16,868 nt of DNA, taken from an uncultured Rhizobiaceae group bacterium. GTDB lineage: Bacteria; Pseudomonadota; Alphaproteobacteria; Rhizobiales; Rhizobiaceae. Below are positions 1 through 7,905 of this stretch, in pieces. The notes under the pieces are model-generated. The model was not told the origin of the DNA. It saw only the letters and a program-made list of their open reading frames with translations, and made no database searches. Within the stretch, counting starts at the first letter, position 1, and every line of letters begins with the position of its first letter. Position numbers and translations under genes: made by a program. The DNA lies in the NCBI GenBank assembly GCA_938009335.1, contig CALLHT010000070.1, forward strand, positions 1-16,868. Direction: 5' to 3'.

Positions 1-653
1 GTCAGAATAGTCTCAGATGAGCCTTCTTTTTGAGACGATAAGAATACCGGTGGTTTGCGCGTATAGCTTGGTGGCGCAAGCCAGGCATCCATTCGGACCG
101 GAACTTCGGCCTGAAGTTCAGGAATACCAAATGCATCTGCCAAACGACCGCCATTGGACGAATAGGAGAAAAAGAAAGCAAGAAACGCTACTAGGGGAAC
201 CATCGCTCGGAGCGCAAACGGATCAAACCGGTTTCCGTTCGGAGCAGGCGTCCCTGCGGTCATATCTTTAAGTTTTTCAGACATACGGGTTTGATGCTCA
301 CGCCAAAGCGCTTGGGCAAACGCGTCTTCTTCACCCGTTGCCATGGCATCGGTTTGTGCAGTTATCGGACGATTATCAAGCTGTGAGCGTTTCTCCACAT
401 GCCGCGTAATCTCATCTTCTGACGGCATGATGAAATTGCGTAACGGCCAAAGACTGGCAAAAGCCACCGCCGCAAAAGTAAGACGGGCAATCCAATATAC
501 GGCACCACCCAGTTCAGCACTTACAAAGCGCCATCCGCCTAACCAGGAAAATACGAGGAAGGTTGCTGCAACCAGAAAAAGCGGCACCAGCAGAGGCCAC
601 AGGCGTTCCCAGGCCAATACAAAAAGTGCGCTTGTTCTTAGATGAAGCTTCAT
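1..653 (-). CDS. DUF4175 / TIGR02302 family membrane protein, N-terminal part (truncated by window edge)
   Basis: Reading the minus strand from an ATG at 653 gives 217 uninterrupted codons that run off the left edge, so only the N-terminal part is present. The start is the only one possible: an in-frame stop lies about 40 bases upstream (693-695). The protein opens with a short basic stretch, then WERLWPLLVPLF and a hydrophobic segment (about residues 18-37), a second hydrophobic segment (about 47-66), an acidic/charged stretch, a third hydrophobic segment (about 145-155), and then a WLAPPSYT...PPVFL motif near residues 190-203. This pattern matches my memory of the large alphaproteobacterial family TIGR02302 (DUF4175), which commonly lies directly downstream of lysA. 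Full-length members are several hundred residues and end in a disordered, glutamine-rich part not seen here. Function is unknown; I infer an inner-membrane envelope role. It follows lysA by 134 bases on the same strand. Confidence 0.85.
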   Translation of the reverse strand, partial: MKLHLRTSALFVLAWERLWPLLVPLFLVAATFLVFSWLGGWRFVSAELGGAVYWIARLTFAAVAFASLWPLRNFIMPSEDEITRHVEKRSQLDNRPITAQTDAMATGEEDAFAQALWREHQTRMSEKLKDMTAGTPAPNGNRFDPFALRAMVPLVAFLAFFFSYSSNGGRLADAFGIPELQAEVPVRMDAWLAPPSYTRKPPVFLSSQKEGSSETIL

Positions 654-689
654 TCCGGCGTCGGATCTTTCTCGTTTTATCGCGGTGTT

Positions 690-718
690 GTTTTACACTC
701 ACACATAAACTAGCACAA
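690..718 (-). promoter_or_regulatory. possible promoter for the DUF4175 gene
   Basis: On the minus strand TTGTGC (713-718) and TAAAAC (690-695) are 17 bases apart, which would start a transcript about 30 bases before the ATG at 653. Only three and four bases respectively match the sigma-70 consensus, so this is weak. The gap is long enough (134 bases) for the gene to have its own promoter even if read-through from lysA also occurs. Confidence 0.22.
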
Positions 719-738
719 AACCCGACCATTTCGAGGCC

Positions 739-759
739 TAACATGTCACATGTGAGTTA
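739..759. repeat. palindrome in the lysA-DUF4175 gap
   Basis: A perfect 10-bp palindrome, TCACATGTGA (746-755), is flanked by the complementary tetramers TAAC (739-742) and GTTA (756-759), with a 3-base bulge on one side. No T-tract follows it on either strand, so it is not a good intrinsic terminator. It may be a protein-binding site or a 3'-end stem-loop of the lysA message. Confidence 0.3.
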
Positions 760-787
760 TAAGGATAACGCATGGAAAACAGCGTGA

Positions 788-2056
788 TTATGAAAGCCAG
801 TCGGGTTCGCTATCCATTGCAATGATAGCTTCTACGTCAACGCGCGGACGCACCACATGGAACTGGTCCCCTTTGACCATGACTTCAGGCACTAGAGGAC
901 GTGTATTATACGTGCCTGCTTGCACCGCGCCATAAGCACCTGCTGAACCGATCGCGAACAGATCGCCCGATACCATCAACGGTAAATCGCGCTCTTTAGC
1001 AATAAAATCGCCACTTTCGCACACCGGACCAACCACATCCGCAATGCGCTTTTCTGCGCCCGGGGCAGGTTCATTGACCGGAAACACTTCGTGCCAGGCA
1101 TCATAGAGCGTGGGACGAATGAGATCATTCATTGCGGTATCTGCAATATAAAAACGCTTATCGCCTGCATCTTTGACATAAATAACAGAGCCAACCAAAA
1201 TACCGGCATTGCCCGCGATCATACGGCCTGGCTCAAACACAACCTCACAGCCCAATTGCTTGACGTGAGATTTAACAACTTTGGCATAGGCTTCCGGTTC
1301 TGGCGGCGGGTTATTGTCATTCTTGTAAGGAATCCCAAGTCCGCCACCGACATCCACATGATCGATCGAATGCCCCTGCGCGCGAAGCTTCTCAATCAAA
1401 CCGCCAAGTTTCGAAAACGCCTGATCAAAGGGATCAAGCTTCTCAATCTGGCTACCGATATGCATATCAATGCCGGTAACTTGAACACCCGGCAGGGAAG
1501 CGGCAAGCGCATACGCTTCTTCCGCCATCTCCCAGGCAATGCCAAATTTGTCGGTCTTCTTGCCAACGGAAATTTTTTCATGCCCGCCTGCTTCAACATC
1601 AGGATTAATACGCAGCGATACCGGCGCAACTTTGCCGGCTTCAACTGCACATTGAGACAAGAATTTCAGCTCAGGAACAGATTCAACGTTGAAACAGAAA
1701 ATTCCCGTTTCAAGGGAGAACAAGATTTCTTCTTTGGTTTTGCCAACGCCGGAGAACATGATCTTGTCAGGAGAAATCCCTGCTGCCAATGCGCGCTTTA
1801 ATTCTCCGATGGAAACCACATCCGCACCGGAACCTAGATTTGCCAAGGTTCTTAAAACGGCCTGATTGGAATTTGCCTTCAGCGCAAAACAGACTTTCGT
1901 CTCGATATCATCGAAAGCGCCTGCAAAAACACTATAGTGACGTTCCAGCGTCGCGGTCGAATAGCAATAAAAAGGGGTGCCCACTTTCTCGGCAATAAGC
2001 GGGAGCGGCACGTCTTCAGCATGCAATACGCCATTGATGTAATGAAAATGGTTCAT
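788..2056 (-). CDS. lysA: diaminopimelate decarboxylase
   Basis: LysA decarboxylates meso-2,6-diaminopimelate to L-lysine, the last step of the DAP pathway, in the cytoplasm using pyridoxal phosphate. The 422-residue product has the usual length. The alanine-racemase-like barrel holds the PLP lysine in FALKAN (K60), HIGSQ at 199-203, the phosphate-binding DVGGGLG at 235-241 and EPGR at 275-278. The C-terminal beta domain carries the active-site CESGD (C346-D350), contributed across the dimer, and AGAYG at 372-376. All expected residues are present. The ATG at 2056 has an AAGAAGG ribosome binding site about 9 bases upstream. It lies 18 bases after the lipoprotein gene, so it is probably translated from the argH message. 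Confidence 0.97.
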   Translation of the reverse strand: MNHFHYINGVLHAEDVPLPLIAEKVGTPFYCYSTATLERHYSVFAGAFDDIETKVCFALKANSNQAVLRTLANLGSGADVVSIGELKRALAAGISPDKIMFSGVGKTKEEILFSLETGIFCFNVESVPELKFLSQCAVEAGKVAPVSLRINPDVEAGGHEKISVGKKTDKFGIAWEMAEEAYALAASLPGVQVTGIDMHIGSQIEKLDPFDQAFSKLGGLIEKLRAQGHSIDHVDVGGGLGIPYKNDNNPPPEPEAYAKVVKSHVKQLGCEVVFEPGRMIAGNAGILVGSVIYVKDAGDKRFYIADTAMNDLIRPTLYDAWHEVFPVNEPAPGAEKRIADVVGPVCESGDFIAKERDLPLMVSGDLFAIGSAGAYGAVQAGTYNTRPLVPEVMVKGDQFHVVRPRVDVEAIIAMDSEPDWLS

Positions 2057-2074
2057 TGGGAATGGCCTTCTTAA

Positions 2075-2284
2075 TTAAAGAAGGGGATCGAGGATAAACG
2101 GTTTATCTTCTGATTCCGGAGGCCCAATGGTTTCGACCTCATTACCGTTTTCATCGATTGTAACCGTGGATGTGCTCTGCGGAGCTTCAAGATTGCCGCG
2201 ACGCCCACAAGCTGAAATTGCTAGCGCTACCATTAGCACCAACGCAATCTTTGTCGCAATTCCTGTAAGCCCTTGAGCCATCAA
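2075..2284 (-). CDS. lptM: small LptM-like (YifL-type) lipoprotein
   Basis: A 69-residue lipoprotein. Residues 12-25 form a signal peptide that ends in a lipobox-like AISAC, making C26 the lipidated residue. The mature start CGRRGNLEAP resembles the CG-x-x-G-x-L-x-x-P start of LptM/YifL proteins, which in enterobacteria assist oxidative maturation of the LptD-LptE LPS translocon. The mature part is short, acidic and ends PFILDPLL. The start could be either of two adjacent ATGs (2284 or 2281). The gene sits between argH and lysA, a position where alphaproteobacteria usually carry such a lipoprotein. The family assignment rests on the few residues after the cysteine and on context; the LptM role is inferred, not shown. 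Confidence 0.8.
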   Translation of the reverse strand: MMAQGLTGIATKIALVLMVALAISACGRRGNLEAPQSTSTVTIDENGNEVETIGPPESEDKPFILDPLL

Positions 2285-2335
2285 TTCTTCCCATACTTAA
2301 AGCTGACTGTCATATTCGACAGTAAAGTCCAAAGG

Positions 2336-3736
2336 TCAACCCTTGTTTGTTCGCTCTTTCCAATATGCAACCTGTTTGCGGACATTTTCAGGCGCAGTGC
2401 CACCAAAACTGGTGCGGCTGGAAACAGACGCTTCCACAGACAAAACATCATAAACCGATGCATTAATTGCATCATGGATGCCCTGCAACTGTTCGAGGGA
2501 AAGTTCGTCCAACTGCTTGCCTTCCTGCTCGGCAAGCGCAACGGCACGTCCGGTCACATGATGCGCATCACGGAATGGAAGTCCCGCCTCACGTACCAGC
2601 CAATCGGCAAGATCTGTTGCAGTAGAAAATCCAGAACCCGCCGCAGCTTTCATGGCGTCTGTATTCACGGTCATATCTGAAATCATACCAGTCATCGCAG
2701 CCAGGGAAACTTCCAATGCGGAAGCGGCATCAAACACAGCTTCTTTGTCTTCCTGCATGTCTTTTGAATAGGCAAGCGGCAGACCTTTAAGGACGGTCAG
2801 CAAGCCAATCAACGATCCGTTGATCCGTCCTGATTTAGCGCGAACAAGTTCGGCGGCATCCGGATTTTTCTTCTGAGGCATGATAGATGAGCCGGTCGAG
2901 AATTTATCTGACAGGGTGACGAAACCAAATTGCGGCGTTGACCAAATCACGATCTCTTCTGCAAGCCGTGACAAATGCCCGCCGCAAATCGAGGCAGACG
3001 ACAGAAGATCAAGCGCGAAATCACGATCTGATACTGAATCAAGTGAGTTCCGTGTTGGACCAGAAAAGCCAAGGGCCTTAGCAGTCATCTCACGATCAAT
3101 CGGAAACCCGGTACCAGCAAGAGCTGCGGCACCCAACGGGCATTCATCCGACCGTGCGATTGCATCTTCCACGCGAGACTTATCGCGCGCAAACATTTCC
3201 ACATAGGCAAGACAATGATGCCCGAACGTGACAGGCTGGGCAGACTGCAAATGCGTAAAGCCGGGCATAACCGTGTCCGCATGGTGCTCCGCTTTTTGAA
3301 GCAATGCGGCAATGATCGCATCCAGACTTAGCGAAATGCCAGTGAGCGTTGCGCGAACCCACATGCGAAAATCAAGCGCTACCTGATCGTTTCGTGATCG
3401 TGCGGTATGAAGACGCCCCGCAGCGTCACCGATCAACTCGCGCAAACGCGCCTCTATGTTCATATGAATATCTTCTAGTGCACGAGAGAACTTAAACTCA
3501 CCTGCTTCAATCTCTGACAGAATTGTGTCCAAACCTGAGGCAATTTGCGTTGCATCTTCGCTTGAAATAATACCTTGTTGAGCCAACATGGAGGCGTGAG
3601 CCTTCGAACCGGAGATGTCTTGGGCATAGAGCTTGCGGTCAAAATCAATGGAAGCGTTGATCTCTTCCATGATAGCATCAGGACCGGAAGCAAATCGCCC
3701 GCCCCACATCTCGTTACCGGAATTACTTTTGGTCAT
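2336..3736 (-). CDS. argH: argininosuccinate lyase
   Basis: ArgH splits argininosuccinate into arginine and fumarate, the last step of arginine synthesis, as a cytoplasmic homotetramer. The product is 466 residues, the normal size. It begins with the characteristic WGGRF (11-15) and has HTARSRNDQ (110-118), THLQSAQP (161-168) with the family histidine, and the fumarase/aspartase signature SSIMPQKKNP (283-292), whose loop serine is the catalytic acid. The C-terminal domain carries the usual FRDAHH (388-393) and ends with SFGGTAPENVRKQV. No deviation was noticed. The ATG at 3736 is preceded by AAAGGG. It leads the argH-lptM-lysA-DUF4175 run and diverges from tlpA with only 43 bases between start codons, so the two promoters must overlap. 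Confidence 0.98.
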   Translation of the reverse strand: MTKSNSGNEMWGGRFASGPDAIMEEINASIDFDRKLYAQDISGSKAHASMLAQQGIISSEDATQIASGLDTILSEIEAGEFKFSRALEDIHMNIEARLRELIGDAAGRLHTARSRNDQVALDFRMWVRATLTGISLSLDAIIAALLQKAEHHADTVMPGFTHLQSAQPVTFGHHCLAYVEMFARDKSRVEDAIARSDECPLGAAALAGTGFPIDREMTAKALGFSGPTRNSLDSVSDRDFALDLLSSASICGGHLSRLAEEIVIWSTPQFGFVTLSDKFSTGSSIMPQKKNPDAAELVRAKSGRINGSLIGLLTVLKGLPLAYSKDMQEDKEAVFDAASALEVSLAAMTGMISDMTVNTDAMKAAAGSGFSTATDLADWLVREAGLPFRDAHHVTGRAVALAEQEGKQLDELSLEQLQGIHDAINASVYDVLSVEASVSSRTSFGGTAPENVRKQVAYWKERTNKG

Positions 3737-3779
3737 TTACAAGCCCTTTGGCACTATGAATTTTTGAACGGAACCGACA

Positions 3780-4454
3780 ATGAACAACAAACTGTTTCTA
3801 GGACTAGGTCTTGCGGCAATCGCTCTTGCTATTGGAGTTGGCGTATACGGCATCTTGGGTACGTCTGGCAACACGCCGGAAGAACTTGCGCAGAACACCG
3901 GAGCAGATACGGCCCTTCAGAACTGCCCTGCCTCGCTTGAACGCGGCAAAACGCTTGATCCACTGGCAACAGGTGACATCGCTGCATTCCGGGCCTTGGA
4001 TGAGCCACTGGATATGACCACCATCAATTTCGTTGATGGCGAAGGCAATCAGAAGACGCTTGCCGATTGGAACGGCAAGATCATCCTGTTCAACCTATGG
4101 GCCACATGGTGCCCGCCTTGTCGCGAAGAAATGCCCTATTTCGAAACCCTGCAAACCACAAAAGGCGGCGACACATTTCAGGTCGTGCCTGTGAGCATTG
4201 ATCTGGGGGACGCGTCAAAGCCAAAAGGGTTCTACGCACAAACCGGTTTGAAGGCGCTGCCTTTCATGCATGACAACACCATGAACGCGTTCCACGACCT
4301 GAAGAAGAAAGCCGTCGCGCTTGGCATGCCGACAACTCTGCTGGTCGATCGCAACGGCTGTGGCCTAGGTGTGTTAAACGGCCCGGCACAATGGGCAGGA
4401 CCTGATGCAATCAAACTCATCGATGCCGCGATTGCATTGCCTGACTTGGGATAA
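3780..4454 (+). CDS. tlpA: TlpA-type membrane-anchored thiol:disulfide oxidoreductase
   Basis: The 224-residue product has one N-terminal membrane anchor (about residues 5-27) and a periplasmic thioredoxin fold of the TlpA/ResA class. The active site is WCPPC (C111, C114) after the strand IILFNLWAT, and the cis-proline is in GMPTT (P184). Two further cysteines, C49 before the domain and C194 in DRNGCG, are placed like the extra structural disulfide described for rhizobial TlpA. In that family TlpA reduces cytochrome oxidase copper-site cysteines and ScoI; that role is inferred here. The gene is divergent from argH, the place where rhizobia usually keep tlpA, and ends 17 bases from the convergent EAL gene. 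Confidence 0.92.
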   Translation: MNNKLFLGLGLAAIALAIGVGVYGILGTSGNTPEELAQNTGADTALQNCPASLERGKTLDPLATGDIAAFRALDEPLDMTTINFVDGEGNQKTLADWNGKIILFNLWATWCPPCREEMPYFETLQTTKGGDTFQVVPVSIDLGDASKPKGFYAQTGLKALPFMHDNTMNAFHDLKKKAVALGMPTTLLVDRNGCGLGVLNGPAQWAGPDAIKLIDAAIALPDLG

Positions 4455-4471
4455 ACTCGCCTAGGACAAAC

Positions 4472-6178
4472 CTATTTTGAACGTGCGCGTAGCGTTTTCT
4501 TGGAAAGCTCACGCTTACGTTCCCATGGCAGAACAGCAAGCGGCATTCCGAACAGGCTACCTTGCAAATAGGTGTAGCCCCATTCTTTAAGTTGCGCAGC
4601 CTGATCTGCATTCTCAACCCATTCAACAACCGTCTCAACAGATGAGCGACTCGAAAGCCATTGCATGGCTTCCAGAAACGCACGGGTCTTTTGGTCATCA
4701 GCCATATCCCGGCAGAAAGAACCATCAATCTTGATGATGTCGACATTGAGGTTTTGAATGTGGGAGAAGGAGGTATATCCGGCGCCAAAATCATCAATCG
4801 CAACACGGCACCCAAACTCCTGCATCGATTTCACTGCTGAAATTGTTTCATCCATGTTGGACACGAGTTGCGATTCTGTGAGCTCCACGATCAGGCGCGG
4901 CGCAATATCAGGAATTTCAACCAGACGATCCCGAAGCAGACTGGTCCAGGAACCATCGGCGATGCTGTCGTGGGTGACATTTACAGAAAGAATCGCATCC
5001 GGGCATTCTTCGAGCACATCAAGCGTCATCTCGAGCGCTTTTCGGTCGAGCAACCGCATTAAGCCAAGACGTTCGGCAAGGCCCAAAAACCTTGCATCCT
5101 CGATTACCTCTTCATTTTCCGGCGTCATCCTAAGCAGGGCTTCATGAAATTCAGGGCGATGACTTTGCGCACCGACAACGGGCTGGAACGCAAGATGCAT
5201 CGCACCGGCATCAATCGCTTTTGCAAATTGATTGAGAAGCTCGGCATCGCTTGCGCGTTTTTCAATCAGGGTCGGATCAGGATTGTGAACCGATACTTTT
5301 GGACCAAACTGAGATTGCGCATTTTGTAGTGCAAGCGTGACGCTACTGATCGCTTCATGCGCATTCATTGCATGTTTTGGTAGCAAACACGCACCAGCCG
5401 ATGCTTTAAGAGCAACCGGACCGTTGGTTGTTGCAAGCACGCGCCCGTTTAGCATCCCAATCATTCGCCGGGCAGCGGACTCAACTTGTTTTTCGCTACA
5501 ATTGCTAAGGATGAACCCGAACTTGGCGCCTGAAAACCGCGCAGCAATGTCACCATCGCGTTTTGCGCCGCCAAGAATTTCCGCGACTTGAACCAGAACC
5601 TCATCGCCGGAAGAAAAACCGAGGGTAGAATTGATCTGGTCAAAATCTGAAAGTGAAATCAGCAGAAGTGCCGAAGATTTTCCAAGCGACAAACCATCCT
5701 TGATTTGGCGACCAATCATTTCTTCAAGGTGAACCCTATTTGGCAAAGCCGTAAGTTCGTCAATCTCGGATTTGCGCTTAAGGGTCTCTTCACGCTTGCG
5801 TCGCTCGCTCACAATACGAACAATGCCTTGGGCAAATTTTGGCTTTCCGTCCTCATCCGGATACCAGCGCCCGACATCTTCAATCCAGACAGGTTCGTCG
5901 CCATCAATCACTTTATCGCTGATCGCATAAACACATTGATAAGCACCGCCCTCCCCTTCAGAGCTTTGGGCAATACTTTCCTGCAATTGATTAAAACGAG
6001 TCTGCTGGCTTTGCGCAGAAAGAAGGCCTTCAAATCCGCGCGCTGAGCCCAAATCCACATCTTCACTAAACCCAATCAAAGAGCTAAAATTATCGCTCCA
6101 GTCCAGCCGGTCTTCCGCAATATGCCAAACATAACTTGCCTGGCCCAAAGCCGCTAAAATATCACTGGAAGGGTTCAT
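4472..6178 (-). CDS. PAS-GGDEF-EAL protein: degenerate GGDEF, probable c-di-GMP phosphodiesterase
   Basis: A 568-residue soluble protein without membrane segments. Residues about 10-125 look like a PAS sensor domain (WHIAEDRLDWSDNF early, then a WIEDVGRWYPDEDGKPKFAQGIVR-like end). A GGDEF-type domain follows (about 135-300), but the signature is SGAKF at 216-220 instead of GGDEF, so the cyclase centre is lost. The EAL domain (about 310-560) keeps EAL (E346), SVN (N400), ELTES (E432), DDFGAGY (D462, D463), KID (K483), E519 and YLQG (Q539). These correspond to the metal-binding and catalytic residues known for active EAL enzymes. One oddity is EWVEN in place of the usual EGVET (W520). I infer c-di-GMP hydrolysis controlled by PAS and perhaps by GTP bound to the dead GGDEF domain. 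It starts 59 bases after ggt on the same strand; no strong ribosome site is seen. Confidence 0.92.
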   Translation of the reverse strand: MNPSSDILAALGQASYVWHIAEDRLDWSDNFSSLIGFSEDVDLGSARGFEGLLSAQSQQTRFNQLQESIAQSSEGEGGAYQCVYAISDKVIDGDEPVWIEDVGRWYPDEDGKPKFAQGIVRIVSERRKREETLKRKSEIDELTALPNRVHLEEMIGRQIKDGLSLGKSSALLLISLSDFDQINSTLGFSSGDEVLVQVAEILGGAKRDGDIAARFSGAKFGFILSNCSEKQVESAARRMIGMLNGRVLATTNGPVALKASAGACLLPKHAMNAHEAISSVTLALQNAQSQFGPKVSVHNPDPTLIEKRASDAELLNQFAKAIDAGAMHLAFQPVVGAQSHRPEFHEALLRMTPENEEVIEDARFLGLAERLGLMRLLDRKALEMTLDVLEECPDAILSVNVTHDSIADGSWTSLLRDRLVEIPDIAPRLIVELTESQLVSNMDETISAVKSMQEFGCRVAIDDFGAGYTSFSHIQNLNVDIIKIDGSFCRDMADDQKTRAFLEAMQWLSSRSSVETVVEWVENADQAAQLKEWGYTYLQGSLFGMPLAVLPWERKRELSKKTLRARSK

Positions 6179-6237
6179 TCACATACGCACCGCAGTTAAC
6201 TTTGACTACGGTGTCGCATGTAAGCGTTAAGATAAGA

Positions 6238-7821
6238 TCAAAACCCTGCGGCGTGGCCATCTTTACGCGGGTCGGACCCGGCAATCAGGAAACCGCGCTC
6301 ATGATCAATCTGGATCACTTGCCCGCCGCCATGAACAGCACCGCGCGTCACAGGATGCCCTTTTGCCTTAAGACCTTCCTCTATTTCGGCCGAAATCACC
6401 GTTTCGAGGTCCAAATTGCCGTCATTATCCCAGAAGATACGTTGATCATCGAGCGCCACTTGCGGGTTCATGCCATAATCCAGCATGTTTGAAAGCACAT
6501 GTGCCTGCCCCATCGCCTGATATTGACCGCCCATAACACCAAATGAATGGGTGACCTTCCCATTTTTGGTAACCATTGCCGGAATAATCGTATGGAACGG
6601 ACGCTTTGAAGGCCCAATCGCATTGCCATGACCCGGAATGAGGTTGAAACCGCAACCCCGGTTCTGCAGTACAATGCCTGATTTCTCAGTCATGATGCCA
6701 GAGCCAAATCCACCAAATAGCGAATTGATGAACGATACCGCCATCCCATCTCGGTCAACCACGGAGAGATACACAGTGTCCGAGCCTGTCGGATCCGGCA
6801 AAGCGATTTCAGGATTACGTTTTTCCGGATCAAACAGTTTGGCCAAATCGGCAATATGGCTATCACTCAAAAGCTGCTCAACCGAATGTGACATATACTC
6901 TGGATCAGCAATATATGCATCACGTGCGGTATATGCGATGCGAGCACATTCCATTTCCAGATGCGCACGCTCTAAAGAATGTGCGTCTGAAGGAACACCA
7001 ATCTTGTCGAGCAGCTTAACCAGCATGATTGCCGCCAAGCCTTGTCCATTAGGTGGAATTTCGTTGAGCGTATGGCCCTTATAATCGGTCGAGATGAGAT
7101 CGACCCAGTCTGACGTTACACCACCAAGATCATCCTCATTCAGAAAACCACCCAGCCCTTGCACAGTACTGGCAATTTCAGCCGCAACTTCGCCTTCATA
7201 GAATGCCGACTTTCCTTCAGCGGCGATCCGGCGAAGCGTTGATCCCAAAGCAGGATTTGCAAAATGATCGCCCATTTTTGGTGCAGCGCCATCAACAAGA
7301 AGCTTTTTGGAAGCGACCGGATTTCCTTTGAGTTTCTCAATCTGTTCTGCCCAATCAGAGGCAACCCGTTCACCAACCGGATACCCGTCTTCGGCATAAC
7401 GGATGGCATCTTCAAACAGGCGCGCAAAATCCAACCGTCCAAATTTGGCATGAAGCTCTGCCCATGCGCTTACAGACCCCGGTACGGTTACAGCATGAGG
7501 CGAAGGTTCCTCAATTTTCGTGATTCCGTTTTCCAGATACCAATCGAGCTTGGCACCTGCCGCAGAGCGACCGGACCCATTCAGGCCGTGAAGTTTTCCG
7601 TTGGGTTCTCCAACAATTACGAAACAATCACCACCAATGCCGGTCATGTGGGGTTCAACAACGCATTGCGTGACGCATGCAGCAATTGCCGCATCAACAG
7701 CGTTTCCACCTTCGCGCAAAATGCTAAGAGCCGATGCGGTAGCAAGGGGATGCGATGTGGCGGCAGCGCACTCGCTAGCGATTACGGGCGAACGACCCGG
7801 CAGGGAAAAGTCTCTATACAC
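6238..7821 (-). CDS. gamma-glutamyltransferase family protein (cytoplasmic, YwrD-like)
   Basis: A 527-residue Ntn-hydrolase of the gamma-glutamyltransferase family. These are made as one chain and cut themselves before a threonine that becomes the nucleophile. In this protein that is T349 in SDTVYLSVVD, which aligns with the usual TTHxSVVD. Other family landmarks are GGNAVDAA (38-45), MTGIGGDCF (59-67), NGSGRS (81-86), GGFGSG (370-375), SKRPFHT (405-411) and MNPQVALDDQR near the C terminus. There is no signal peptide, so it is probably cytoplasmic, unlike periplasmic Ggt. Substrate is uncertain: glutathione, other gamma-glutamyl compounds, or acyl groups as in cephalosporin acylases. I chose GTG at 7821 because AAGAGG lies 8 bases upstream and the resulting MYRDFSLPGRSP matches the usual family start. 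A TTG at 7851 would add ten residues. Confidence 0.9.
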   Translation of the reverse strand: MYRDFSLPGRSPVIASECAAATSHPLATASALSILREGGNAVDAAIAACVTQCVVEPHMTGIGGDCFVIVGEPNGKLHGLNGSGRSAAGAKLDWYLENGITKIEEPSPHAVTVPGSVSAWAELHAKFGRLDFARLFEDAIRYAEDGYPVGERVASDWAEQIEKLKGNPVASKKLLVDGAAPKMGDHFANPALGSTLRRIAAEGKSAFYEGEVAAEIASTVQGLGGFLNEDDLGGVTSDWVDLISTDYKGHTLNEIPPNGQGLAAIMLVKLLDKIGVPSDAHSLERAHLEMECARIAYTARDAYIADPEYMSHSVEQLLSDSHIADLAKLFDPEKRNPEIALPDPTGSDTVYLSVVDRDGMAVSFINSLFGGFGSGIMTEKSGIVLQNRGCGFNLIPGHGNAIGPSKRPFHTIIPAMVTKNGKVTHSFGVMGGQYQAMGQAHVLSNMLDYGMNPQVALDDQRIFWDNDGNLDLETVISAEIEEGLKAKGHPVTRGAVHGGGQVIQIDHERGFLIAGSDPRKDGHAAGF

Positions 7822-7829
7822 GAAAAACA

Positions 7830-7835
7830 CCTCTT
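7830..7835 (-). promoter_or_regulatory. ribosome binding site fixing a GTG start
   Basis: AAGAGG on the minus strand, 8 bases before GTG at 7821. No comparable site precedes the upstream in-frame TTG at 7851, so it supports the shorter gamma-glutamyltransferase. Confidence 0.7.
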
Positions 7836-7842
7836 GAATTTT

Positions 7843-7868
7843 AATTGACAATTCTCAGGGAACTGTCA
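7843..7868. promoter_or_regulatory. inverted repeats and -35-like TTGACA between the divergent ggt and GlcG/HbpS genes
   Basis: AATTGACAATT (7843-7853) is a perfect 11-bp inverted repeat around a central A. It contains a consensus -35 hexamer TTGACA on the plus strand (7845-7850). TGACA (7846-7850) is also mirrored by TGTCA (7864-7868) with 13 bases between. No good -10 stands 16-18 bases downstream of TTGACA; the nearest TATAAC (7878-7883) is too far. I see a probable regulatory region for one or both divergent genes, of unknown regulator. Confidence 0.35.
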
Positions 7869-7905
7869 TCTCACACATATAACGATATTTCATTGGAGCA
7901 AGTCT

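Noticed and set aside
343..787. Short plus-strand and minus-strand frames around 343-787
   Set aside because: The minus-strand frame starting at 653 reads as a DUF4175 protein right to the edge, so the others are shadows or run through a non-coding gap.
1091..1801. Plus-strand open frame of 236 codons opposite lysA
   Set aside because: It lies wholly antisense to a complete lysA with all motifs, and its translation is rich in R, N, H, I and F without any recognisable domain, as expected of a shadow frame.
4455..4471. Terminator between tlpA and the EAL gene
   Set aside because: Only a 4-bp TAGG/CCTA stem followed by TTTT can be drawn, too weak to call.
5600..5615. SSGDEV in the EAL protein read as an intact GGDEF motif
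   Set aside because: It is at residues 189-194, the helix region that in the family reads GxxxGDxxL; the true signature position is about 25 residues later and reads SGAKF.
7264..7848. Plus-strand open frame of 194 codons opposite the gamma-glutamyltransferase gene
   Set aside because: Antisense to a well-supported gene; no family features and no ribosome binding site.
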